A DNA stretch of 64,000 bases from Viridibacillus soli (lineage in GTDB: Bacteria > Bacillota > Bacilli > Bacillales_A > Planococcaceae), in assembly GCF_016612995.1 (NCBI RefSeq), contig NZ_JAEOAH010000037.1, positions 1-64,000 of the forward strand, given 5' to 3'. The first letter of the stretch is position 1. Each line of letters begins with the position of its first letter. The translations under genes and the position numbers were made by a program. The notes below the pieces were generated by a model. That model had not been told where the DNA came from. It saw only the letters and a list, made by a program, of their open reading frames with translations, and did not search any database. This document shows, piece by piece, positions 34,082 to 41,826 of this stretch.

Positions 34082-35275
34082 ATGTTGGAAAGAGTAGTTG
34101 GAACAGTCGTAAGAGGTCTTCGTGGCCCAATCATCAATCAAGGTGATAGTATCGAAGATATCGTTGTAGAAAGTGTATTAAAAGCTTCAGAAGTTGAAGG
34201 CTTTACTATTCAAGATAAAGATATCGTGACAGTAACAGAATCAATCGTTGCTCGCGCTCAAGGTAATTATGCTACAATCGATCACATCGCAAAAGATGTT
34301 AGTGCTAAATTTGGAGATGACACTGTAGGCGTTATTTTCCCAATCTTAAGCCGTAACCGTTTTGCTATCGTTCTACGTGGTATTGCAAAAGGCGTTAAAA
34401 AAGTTGTTTTAATGCTTAGCTACCCATCAGATGAAGTAGGTAACCACTTAGTTGATCTTGACACACTTGATGAAAAAGGTGTTAACCCATGGACGGACGT
34501 GTTAACTGAAAAACAATTCCGTGAATTATTCGGGCACAACAAACACACTTTCACTGGTGTTGACTATATCGATTACTACAAATCATTAGTCGAAGAATAT
34601 GGCGTTGAATGTGAAGTAATCTTCTCAAACAATCCAAAAACAATTTTAGAATACACTAAGAGCGTGCTAACTTGTGATATCCATACAAGATTTAGAACAA
34701 AACGAATTTTAGAAGCTAACGGTGGAGAAAACATCTACAGCCTAGATAACATCTTAGCTGAATCAATTGATGGTAGTGGCTTCAACGAAAGTTATGGTCT
34801 ACTAGGGTCAAACAAATCAACAGAAAACAGTGTAAAACTTTTCCCACGTAATTGCCAACCTGTTGTAGATAAAATTCAACAAACGCTAAAAGAGAAAACA
34901 GGCAAAAATGTTGAAGTTATGATTTATGGTGATGGCGCATTCAAAGATCCGGTAGGTAAAATTTGGGAGCTGGCTGATCCAGTTGTATCACCTGCTTACA
35001 CAGCTGGTCTTAGTGGTACACCGAATGAAATCAAATTAAAATATCTAGCTGATAATAACTTTGCTGATTTAAGAGGCGAAGAACTTAAAAAAGCTATCTC
35101 TGAATACATTGATAATAAAGGAACTGACCTTGTAGGAGCAATGGAAGCACAAGGTACTACACCTCGTCAACTTACTGACCTAATCGGTTCTCTATCTGAT
35201 TTAACATCAGGTAGTGGTGACAAAGGTACTCCAATGATCTTTATCCAAGGTTACTTTGATAACTATACAAAATAA
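34082..35275 (+). CDS. CofE-like protein (coenzyme F420-0:L-glutamate ligase family)
   Basis: CofE/FbiB enzymes add gamma-linked glutamate to F420-0 using GTP. The 397-residue product resembles the family in RGLRGPIINQGDSIEDIVVES, then DIVTVTESIVARAQGNY at about 48-64 and VIFPILSRNRFAIVLRGIA; YGDGAFKDPVGKIWELADPVV at about 282-302 has metal-site-like acidic residues. It is longer than archaeal CofE (about 250). Low-G+C Firmicutes do not normally make F420, and no other F420 gene is in the window, so the real acceptor is unknown. Ribosome site AAGGAG precedes the ATG. It is monocistronic, controlled presumably by the divergent LysR, and ends at a terminator. Confidence 0.75.
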   Translation: MLERVVGTVVRGLRGPIINQGDSIEDIVVESVLKASEVEGFTIQDKDIVTVTESIVARAQGNYATIDHIAKDVSAKFGDDTVGVIFPILSRNRFAIVLRGIAKGVKKVVLMLSYPSDEVGNHLVDLDTLDEKGVNPWTDVLTEKQFRELFGHNKHTFTGVDYIDYYKSLVEEYGVECEVIFSNNPKTILEYTKSVLTCDIHTRFRTKRILEANGGENIYSLDNILAESIDGSGFNESYGLLGSNKSTENSVKLFPRNCQPVVDKIQQTLKEKTGKNVEVMIYGDGAFKDPVGKIWELADPVVSPAYTAGLSGTPNEIKLKYLADNNFADLRGEELKKAISEYIDNKGTDLVGAMEAQGTTPRQLTDLIGSLSDLTSGSGDKGTPMIFIQGYFDNYTK

Positions 35276-35290
35276 TTTTATATAAAGAAA

Positions 35291-35328
35291 AAGCAATGCT
35301 AGCAAAAGCGGGCATTGCTTTTTTTTTG
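35291..35328 (+). terminator. Terminator of the CofE-like gene
   Basis: AAGCAATGC pairs with GGCATTGCTT around a ten-base loop, followed by an unbroken run of T. Confidence 0.9.
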
Positions 35329-35494
35329 CTTTTACATATTGTGAACTCTTTGGTTAATTGTATATTAGTATTATTGTGCAATTTGAAATTTTGAAAAAAT
35401 TAGGGGCAGAAATTTACAAAAACAGGTAATAACGTATATGTTTATACTATATAATATGGGGTAAACCCTTTAAGTAGCATACTTTTCGTGTTTA
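35329..35494. other. Gene-free spacer at the edge of an eroded region
   Basis: AT-rich, no ORF or clear signal. It separates the conserved chromosomal segment from the small and broken genes that follow. Confidence 0.4.
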
Positions 35495-35656
35495 ATGTTA
35501 GGAGGTTTAACGACTAACTTCTCTGCTAAGAGCGTATACATAAAAGATGAGGAAATTGACCTTTTCAAAAAGGTACAAATTGAGGATAATCCAAAATATC
35601 CTCAACATATTCAAACAATGAGGGAATTTGGATATAAATTTTCCGGTTCAGCTTAG
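35495..35656 (+). CDS. Small hypothetical protein, possibly start-impaired
   Basis: A 53-codon frame reads KSVYIKDEEIDLFKKVQIED in its middle and YPQHIQTMREFGYKFSG toward its end, with a balanced soluble composition. A strong GGAGG lies inside the frame at 35501-35505, six codons after the ATG at 35495. The codon at the normal distance from that site is ACG, not a start, so an original ATG may have mutated. Either the upstream ATG is used poorly or the gene is dead. The family is unknown. Confidence 0.35.
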   Translation: MLGGLTTNFSAKSVYIKDEEIDLFKKVQIEDNPKYPQHIQTMREFGYKFSGSA

Positions 35657-35820
35657 TTTATTAGCTATTAAAATCTAAATAGTTCATTAAAGTTAAGCCG
35701 TACGCTGATACTATTCATTTCAAATTCGTGTTTTCTTGTTTTATTTGATCTATTTGGTTTTTCCCTTTCATTTTGGTTTAATTGCTAAGGCAATTGAAGT
35801 TTAAAGTTTCACCTACTTAC

Positions 35821-35961
35821 TTATAGAGCAGTAATAAAGTTAACTATTTTTACTATAAGAATTAAAGGAATTCCGACAATTAATAAACCTGTAAAGAAAT
35901 AATAAATCATTTTTACAATATCGAAACTTGCTCCAGCTAAGTCATCAATAAATTTTGTCAT
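35821..35961 (-). CDS. Tiny single-helix membrane protein (46 residues)
   Basis: After a strong ribosome site AGAGGAATT the frame reads MTKFIDDLAGASFDIVKMI, then a hydrophobic segment (FFTGLLIVGIPLILIVKIV) as one or two membrane helices. The ribosome site and clean ends support a real gene. Short hydrophobic peptides like this occur as toxins, bacteriocin-like peptides or membrane regulators; none can be chosen. It lies between a small soluble ORF and the integrase relic. Confidence 0.5.
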   Translation of the reverse strand: MTKFIDDLAGASFDIVKMIYYFFTGLLIVGIPLILIVKIVNFITAL

Positions 35962-36067
35962 ATATAATTCCTCTCTAATATACCTTCGGCTGAATAACTT
36001 ATTTTAACTAATTTGTTATATTAGTAAACTCTACAATTAGGGCATTCTTCTCAAATTATTTCCCGTT

Positions 36068-36895
36068 TTAAATGCTCAGCTTTTTCAAATCCTTATCTTT
36101 ATCGATTACCCCTATACCGCACCGATTTTTTACATACTGTAATTCTCTATGAATCTAATCCATACAATTTCTTACAAAGGCATGGCGGAATCCATGTGCA
36201 GCCTGATTAATCCCTGTTTTCTTGCAGGCCACATTTATTCCATCTCGAATGGTTGAGTACTATACATTGACCACTCGTTCTTTGTCGCCCTTGCCCTGAA
36301 GTAACTGTTCTAGACGTTTTTCAAAATGACGAGGGGTATTGATCTCTCTTTGCCGTCCGCCCTTCGCAATCCCTGCACCATCGCCTTTTTTATTTCAAAC
36401 TTCCAGCTATCCATTTGTTCCTCATATGTAAAATATTATACTCTCGCATTGGTAGCCTTTCTTACCCGTAAACCTAGCTCTCTTATCAAATCAACAGCCT
36501 TTGACACTTCGGGTGATACATTTTCTCGAATCAATTGCATTTTTTCAAGCCTATACGCTCGATTTCGTACATCTAGCCTCCTTGTACGCTTTTCTAAAAT
36601 GCGAAGGGCCGTTTCAACATTAATTCTATGTCCTTCAGAAATTCCCTTCTCACTTGTGCTATGTCCCCTCTGTAATGTTCCTTATCTAAATCAGCAATCG
36701 ACTTTACTCCATACTTGGATCTCGCCCTTTTCACAAAGGTTTGGTAGTCACTCATGGTATTTTCCTTTTGCTTTTTGAATGAATGCCACTGTTCCCATCC
36801 TCTCTTGCTGCACGCTTTGAAATACCGATTTTATCAATCGCTTCAATGCTTTCTTTGATTTCTCTTACGATCGACGTACGTCCTCTTCCTGCCAT
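36068..36895 (-). pseudogene. Degenerate tyrosine recombinase (integrase)
   Basis: Reading the minus strand from the ATG at 36895 gives AGRGRTSIVREIKESIEAID, a frameshift, then MSDYQTFVKRARSKYGVKSIADLDKEHYRG (core-binding domain). Further frameshifts are followed by NVSPEVSKAVDLIRELGLR and, near the end, INQAAHGFRHAFVR, which holds the HxxR box. At least three frameshifts and several stops occur. A plus-strand ORF of about 150 codons over this interval is only its shadow. It is a second integrase relic, unlike the one at 23.9 kb. Confidence 0.72.
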
Positions 36896-37045
36896 TCAAA
36901 CACCCCATTTTTTCAAAATTCGCTTGTTAGGGTCAAATGCCGAGAATCAATTATAAGATAACCTACAATACTTTGACAAGATTTAAAAAAATATGTAATA
37001 CTTGTAAAATAATTCTCTAAAGATAGTTTTATTATTACTAAAGGC

Positions 37046-37609
37046 GTGAATAAGACGGTCAAAAAGCTTCTTGTTTTATTTAGTATTGTAGTTGTAATGT
37101 TTAGCAGTTTTGTTTCTTTGAGTAAAATCAGCCATGCTAGTGAGGTTTCTGATTGGGAAACTAATTATAGTGAAACTGATGAAGAATTGATTTAAGCAGC
37201 AGAAAAAGTTTCTAGTTATTTTTCTGTAGATGAAGATGAGAATATTATCTTTAATGCTGACCGTGATACGTTAATTAGTGATTTAGGAGTATCGGAGGAA
37301 GATGCTGATTTAATGATTCTAACGATTGCTGAATTAACATCTAATAATAAAAATCCACAAATTCAGCCTTATGGATTTGTTGGAATGTACCTTATTTTAT
37401 GTCCTCAAGTTCGAGCAATGAATGGATGGGCAGCAGGTGCCTTTGCGGCAGATTATGTAGGATGGTATACTAAACAATTTGCTGTTAATCCAATTACTGC
37501 CGATGTAGCTGGTCTTATTACTGCTGGTACAGCTCTTGCTGTAAAAAATGCAGTTGAAAATAACCTCAGACAGGTTTCTCTTGGTATGGATATTCCATAC
37601 ATGTTTTAA
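37046..37609 (+). pseudogene. Secreted helical protein gene with an in-frame nonsense codon
   Basis: From GTG at 37046 the frame encodes a signal peptide (NKTVKKLLVLFSIVVVMFSS, cleavage near SHAS). An acidic propeptide-like part follows up to about residue 110 (NPQIQPYG), and a hydrophobic C-terminal domain of about 78 residues ends SLGMDIPYMF. TAA at 37193-37195 interrupts codon 50, while the frame is open on both sides. A CAA or GAA codon to TAA is the simplest change. Layout and a downstream membrane protein resemble the intact locus at 22.8-23.7 kb, although the C-terminal domains are not similar in sequence. The gene is probably inactive unless the stop is read through or is a sequencing error. 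Confidence 0.6.
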
Positions 37610-37707
37610 AAATAGATGAAGTGAGTATTACGATACTCACTTCCTTAAACTATTGATTTAATAATTAGTTAGTAGAAAAGCATAAAAGAAGAGGAGTTAT
37701 ATTTAAA

Positions 37708-38073
37708 ATGTACTTACTTTTATTTACGATAGTTTATTGTTTTATAACACAACTTATGAATATATCTTATGGACCTGCTTTTGGAATATATTTATTACCT
37801 TTTGGCTTTATTAAAGGTTATTTTAGTAACGAGTTTAATAACTTTATAAATCTAGAATCGTCTAAAGATTTGTATAAAAAAAATGGATCTAAAGATTCTT
37901 TAATAGAACTGTTGTCTTTAGTTATAGTCTATATTAATTCTTTTTTAATTCATTATGAGCCCTTTTCTATTTTCGAATTTGTTTATTTATTTGCTGGTTT
38001 TGCAATTTTATATCGTTTTCTATTTTGGGGTATAATACGAACAATTAGAGAAGAATTTAATTTCCATATTTAA
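37708..38073 (+). CDS. Four-helix membrane protein, candidate immunity partner
   Basis: A 121-residue protein with hydrophobic segments at about 1-20, 22-40, 70-88 and 92-112 and a central polar loop (NLESSKDLYKKNGSKDS). Ribosome site GAGGAG lies eleven bases before the ATG. It follows the broken secreted-protein gene by 98 bases in the same direction. Proteins of this size beside small secreted proteins often confer self-protection, but no family was recognised. Confidence 0.55.
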   Translation: MYLLLFTIVYCFITQLMNISYGPAFGIYLLPFGFIKGYFSNEFNNFINLESSKDLYKKNGSKDSLIELLSLVIVYINSFLIHYEPFSIFEFVYLFAGFAILYRFLFWGIIRTIREEFNFHI

Positions 38074-38180
38074 AATAATAACCAAAATACACCATTAACA
38101 ATTCGATCATACTGAATTCCTTAATTTTTTTAGGATTTAGTTTGTTTTTTTATACATTTTACGGGCGAGGGAGGTTCTTC

Positions 38181-38548
38181 TTAATCTTGATCTCTATTCT
38201 TTTGGTTAGTGGCTTTTTCAACTTCATATTTTACTCTATACCCCATATAGACTCTTTTATTAGCCCCTACATTTAAGGTATATCCAATACTACTACTTTT
38301 AGTTACAGCAAGAGAACCTGTTGCTAAATTATCAGAAACTCTTTTATAACTAGACCACTCTTCTGAAGTTGTAACATTTTTTTCACATTACGATAATCAT
38401 TTATAAATAATGGATCTATCGATGATCGTTCTTCAAGAGATATTTCTAGTTCAGCTGCACTAGCATTATTAGGCATCACTAGAACTATTAAAGAAAAAGC
38501 AAACATAGATATAACAACAAACATCCTTTTAATAACTTTAATTCCCAT
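38181..38548 (-). pseudogene. Secreted protein disrupted by a frameshift in an A7 tract
   Basis: The ATG at 38548 opens a signal peptide (MGIKVIKRMFVVISMFAF, cleavage near NASA), then ELEISLEERSSIDPLF. At a run of seven A (about 38375) the frame shifts; with eight A it would continue KKNVTTSEEWSSYKRVSDN and GYTLNVGANKRVYMGYRVKY, ending at 38181. The restored product is about 122 residues, secreted, rich in beta strands. It may be a phase-variable tract, a pseudogene or a sequencing error. The ribosome site AGGAAGTG is good. Confidence 0.6.
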
Positions 38549-38670
38549 AAAAACACTTCCTTACTTTTTTATAATATCATAATATTCTGCATATTCGATG
38601 GATTCTTCCTCCTACATTAATAATACTTGATAGTGTAGCTTTGAAATAAAGTTTGATAAAAAATTTCTCA

Positions 38671-38706
38671 AAAAAGCACCCAAAGGTGAGTTTGGGTGCT
38701 TTTTTT
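38671..38706. terminator. Bidirectional terminator
   Basis: AAAAAGCACCCAAA pairs with TTTGGGTGCTTTTTT around GGTGAG. It ends the small membrane protein gene on the minus strand (stop at 38708). Confidence 0.9.
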
Positions 38707-38707
38707 A

Positions 38708-38929
38708 TTATTGGGTAGATACTATTTTATTTTTTGGGGCAAAGTAGAGAAAAAGTAATTGAAATAATAAAATAAAAGTGAAAACAACTCCCAATACAAT
38801 AAATGCTACCATTCTTAATTCCGATGTTTGTTCTAAGCCAGAACCATCTATTTTTCTAACCCCAATAAATATTGCTGTAGCAGCAAATAACACTAACCAA
38901 AATAAACTAGTTATCCACCACAATTTCAT
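38708..38929 (-). CDS. Small membrane protein, DUF3923-like
   Basis: A 73-residue protein with two membrane helices (about 4-22 and 40-63) separated by RKIDGSGLEQTSELR. The WWITSLFWLVLF start and DG-G-QT-EL loop resemble the DUF3923 family of Firmicutes, whose role is unknown; that assignment is by memory of the pattern. GGGAGTG lies upstream of the ATG. It sits in the eroded island with its own terminator. Confidence 0.6.
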   Translation of the reverse strand: MKLWWITSLFWLVLFAATAIFIGVRKIDGSGLEQTSELRMVAFIVLGVVFTFILLFQLLFLYFAPKNKIVSTQ

Positions 38930-39017
38930 TATACTAACACTCCCTTTATTTACTAAAAAACATTATATTGTATATTATACAAAAAAAAGCTTGCGTTAAT
39001 ATGGCTAAATTATTTTT

Positions 39018-39323
39018 ATGGAATCGAAAAACTCAATGGATATAGAAGTTGTTAATGCTAATATGAAAGATTTCGATGCTGTTAATGTCATTGTTAAAGA
39101 AGGACAGGATGAACATTCCAAAGCGTTACCACATATTTTTAAAGCAGTTGATCAAGTTATGCCACAAAGTTATTTTTACGAATTATTAGAAGGGGTTAAT
39201 AGTGAAATCTTAGTTGCAAAAATAGATGAAGAAGTGGTGGGTTTTGCTGTAATAGAAATAATTGAGTCTCCCCCATTCTATTACATGACACCAAGAAAAT
39301 ATGCTTATATGGTGATCGTTTAA
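39018..39323 (+). pseudogene. N-terminal half of a GNAT acetyltransferase
   Basis: The frame reads IEVVNANMKDFDAVNVIVKEGQ and, later, EILVAKIDEEVVGFAVIEI, the first part of a GNAT fold up to strand 4. It stops at PRKYAYMVIV, before the acetyl-CoA-binding R/QxxGxG/A loop, and a terminator follows at once. The active half is missing, so it should be inactive. The start could be 39018 or the ATG at 39036; neither has a good ribosome site. Confidence 0.65.
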
Positions 39324-39331
39324 GAAATGTC

Positions 39332-39379
39332 AAAAAGCTCAAGAACGTTGTTACATCAGTGTTCTTGAGCCTTTTTTTA
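39332..39379. terminator. Terminator hairpin
   Basis: AAGCTCAAGAAC pairs with GTTCTTGAGC around a 14-base loop and is followed by T7. Confidence 0.85.
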
Positions 39380-39788
39380 TTTGAGCGATTATGCACGAAT
39401 TTTATACATGTCCTCAAAAACCTTACTACCTCAATGATTTCCAGGGTTTTACGAGCAATGGGTCAGTTGTTGTTTTTGCATAAAATCCTATCTATTTTTC
39501 TTCTCTACTTTACTTAACGGGCGATTATTTGTATAAGCTAATTATAAAAATTGATCGAACTTTGTTATAAATTATTAATCTTTATTCTAAATCGACAGAT
39601 AGAAGCGTATGTAGTTTATGCGGGCTAGGAACTTTGCGTAACTTACGATTTAAATGATTATTGGCACTTAGTTTTATTAATACCAGTTATTGTTATATAT
39701 TTTCTTGTCATATATACTTTTCTTTAATAAGAGGATTTAAGAGATCCAAAAGGGGAGATTAAAAATAAAGGATAATAAGAAATATTCC
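39380..39788. other. Decayed sequence with a membrane-segment relic
   Basis: No complete gene. At about 39630-39726 the plus strand encodes NDYWHLVLLIPVIVIYFLVIYTFL followed by a stop, with a TAG just upstream and no start codon: the end of a former small membrane protein. GGGGAG at about 39752 may belong to the next small ORF. Confidence 0.35.
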
Positions 39789-39953
39789 ATGGGAACTAGT
39801 GTCATAAAAAAGGGAATTAGCTACGGAACTTGCTTATCTATGATTATTTCCTACACTGCATATCATTCAATAGGATGGGCTATTATACACGGGTGTTTTA
39901 GTTGGCTTTACGTTATATATTACTTTTTAAAATATTCACCCGGTTTATTTTAA
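39789..39953 (+). CDS. Small membrane protein (54 residues)
   Basis: The frame from ATG 39789 reads MGTSVIKKGISYGTCLSMI, then ISYTAYHSIGWAIIHGCFSWLY and VIYYFLKYSPGLF. Two hydrophobic helices are separated by an NHS-like turn. Similar short proteins with a HSIGWAIIHG core seem to exist in other Bacillales (from memory). No ribosome site is at the right distance from this ATG, and the frame is open a further twelve codons upstream, so the true start may be non-ATG. A terminator follows after 8 bases. Confidence 0.42.
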   Translation: MGTSVIKKGISYGTCLSMIISYTAYHSIGWAIIHGCFSWLYVIYYFLKYSPGLF

Positions 39954-39960
39954 AATTAGA

Positions 39961-39999
39961 AAAGACTTCTAGTGTTTTTTTCTAGAAGTCTTTTTTCAT
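39961..39999. terminator. Bidirectional terminator before the bmrA operon end
   Basis: AAAGACTTCTAG pairs with CTAGAAGTCTTT, a perfect 12-pair stem with T-runs on both sides. It can end both the small ORF on the plus strand and the kinase operon on the minus strand. Confidence 0.9.
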
Positions 40000-40061
40000 T
40001 ATTAATTATTGATTATTTCATATCTGTTTATCGACAATGAATTCCGTCTTTTGCTTTATCG

Positions 40062-41132
40062 CTATTTGTGATACGGTTCACCTTGCTCTAAAGGCATCGT
40101 CGTAAGAAACGTTGTTTGTTCTCCAAGCTTACTTTGAACAGAGATGCTACCATTATGCATGTCTATAATTTTCTTTACGATTGAAAGTCCTAATCCACTG
40201 CCCCCGTTTGACATAGCTCTCGACTGATCAGCTTTAAAGAAACGTTCAAAAATATGCTGTTGATCTCCTTCTGTCATCCCTATTCCAGTATCAATAATGG
40301 AAATCGTCACAGTGTCATTCTTGGGGGCTATACGAATGCGAATCGTTCCACCGTTCGGAGTAAACTTAATACTATTACTAAGTAAATTCATCCACACCTG
40401 ATTCATTAAATCTTCATCAGCAACTATAGTAATATTCCCCAATTCGATGTCCATTTCAATATTTTTATCTAACCACCTTGGTTCACAAGATAAAACAACG
40501 TTGCGTAATTGTTTATCTAGCCGATACTGCTTCGGTTCAAATGGATGATGTTGTGATTCTAATGAAGTTAATTTTAGTAAATTATCACTTATTTTCGATA
40601 ACCGCTTACTTTCCATCTCGATAATCTCTAGATAATGATGTCGTTTTTCATCTGGCAAATCAATATTTTTCAATGCTTTTGCAAATCCGTTAATAGATGT
40701 TAGTGGGGATTGAATTTCATGAGAAACGTTGGAAATAAATTCTTGACGCATTTTTTCCATTTCCCCTAATTCAATTGCCATATCATTTATCCCACTAATC
40801 AGCTGCCCAAATTGATCTCCTTCACCTGATTTAAGATCTAGTTTTACGCTAAAATCCCCTTTTGCAATTCGCCGTAAAGCATCTACAATCGTCTCCCAAT
40901 AATTCCGCTGTCTTTTTGCTCCAAATAGAAAAGTTACTGTCACTGTACATCCAAAGAGAACAAATACACCAATTACAGTATAAAGTTGTTGCCAAAACCC
41001 TTGAGGATACTTACCTAGCCAACTATATAGAAAAGAGGTAATGTGAAAAGAAATGAACGCAAATAATGTACTAACTATAAGAAAAAGTATGATCACAGAT
41101 AGAAACTTCAAAATAAGTATCCACTTTTTCAT
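40062..41132 (-). CDS. Sensor histidine kinase downstream of bmrA
   Basis: Membrane kinase of 356 residues: TM1 at about 7-30, a very short outside loop, TM2 at about 46-70, HAMP at about 75-125, HisKA with NVSHEIQSPLTSI (the phospho-acceptor His in SHEIQSP), and a HATPase domain with NLLSNSIKFTPNGG, DTGIGM and GGSGLGLSIVKKI. The near absence of an outside domain suggests that it senses the membrane itself, as in intramembrane-sensing kinases of antibiotic resistance loci. It overlaps the regulator by four bases and ends the operon bmrA-regulator-kinase. Confidence 0.9.
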   Translation of the reverse strand: MKKWILILKFLSVIILFLIVSTLFAFISFHITSFLYSWLGKYPQGFWQQLYTVIGVFVLFGCTVTVTFLFGAKRQRNYWETIVDALRRIAKGDFSVKLDLKSGEGDQFGQLISGINDMAIELGEMEKMRQEFISNVSHEIQSPLTSINGFAKALKNIDLPDEKRHHYLEIIEMESKRLSKISDNLLKLTSLESQHHPFEPKQYRLDKQLRNVVLSCEPRWLDKNIEMDIELGNITIVADEDLMNQVWMNLLSNSIKFTPNGGTIRIRIAPKNDTVTISIIDTGIGMTEGDQQHIFERFFKADQSRAMSNGGSGLGLSIVKKIIDMHNGSISVQSKLGEQTTFLTTMPLEQGEPYHK

Positions 41133-41806
41133 GTGCCTAGTTCCAATCGATAACCAAGACCTCGAATAGTCCGTATGGTGAACACACTTTCTTCTTCTGG
41201 GAATCGCTCTCGCAGTCTTTTTACATGAACATCAACTGTACGCTCATCACCTTCATAGTCAAATCCCCAAATCTCTTCTATTAATTGCTCACGCGAAAAT
41301 GTCTTCCCAGGGTAACTTGCCAATGTAAATAATAAGTCAAATTCCTTTAATCGAAGAGTAATACTTTCTCCCCTATATACTAGCTCATACGTATCGCGAT
41401 TCATCCAAACGTTACCGACTTCAACTGTTTTGGACAAAGAAATACGATAACGCTTGAGGATAGATTTAACTCGAACGATTAACTCCGCTGGCTCAAATGG
41501 TTTTACGAGATAATCATCTGTACCTAAGTTAAATCCTTTTACTTTTTGAGCAGTTTCCCCTTTTGCAGTCAGCATAAGAATTGGCAATTCGTTATTTAGC
41601 TTTCGTATTTCTTTGCATAACTCCCATCCATCCATATTCGGCATCATAATATCCATAATTACCATATCAATTTTCTCTGACTCCAGCTTCGAAAGTGCAT
41701 CAACACCGTCCACGGCTTCCAGTATATCTAGGCCTTCATTTTGTAAAAACACCTTTACTAATTCTCTAATATGTTCATCATCATCCACAACTAATAATCT
41801 TGTCAT
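41129..41806 (-). CDS. OmpR/PhoB-family response regulator downstream of bmrA
   Basis: The regulator of 225 residues has receiver residues DDDEH (Asp pocket), a phosphorylation Asp in MVIMDIMMPNMDG, KPF lysine near 100, and a C-terminal winged helix ending RTIRGLGYRLE. The start MTRLLVVDDD at 41806 is favoured by AAGGGA about ten bases upstream; an in-frame ATG at 41824 would give six extra residues. It lies between the exporter and the kinase genes and probably controls the operon. Confidence 0.9.
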   Translation of the reverse strand: MTRLLVVDDDEHIRELVKVFLQNEGLDILEAVDGVDALSKLESEKIDMVIMDIMMPNMDGWELCKEIRKLNNELPILMLTAKGETAQKVKGFNLGTDDYLVKPFEPAELIVRVKSILKRYRISLSKTVEVGNVWMNRDTYELVYRGESITLRLKEFDLLFTLASYPGKTFSREQLIEEIWGFDYEGDERTVDVHVKRLRERFPEEESVFTIRTIRGLGYRLELGT

Positions 41807-41826
41807 GACAACAAATCCCTTCATAC

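Noticed and set aside
36326-36778. Plus-strand open frame of 150 codons
   Set aside because: It lies antisense to the integrase relic, which has clear recombinase motifs on the minus strand, and has no ribosome site.
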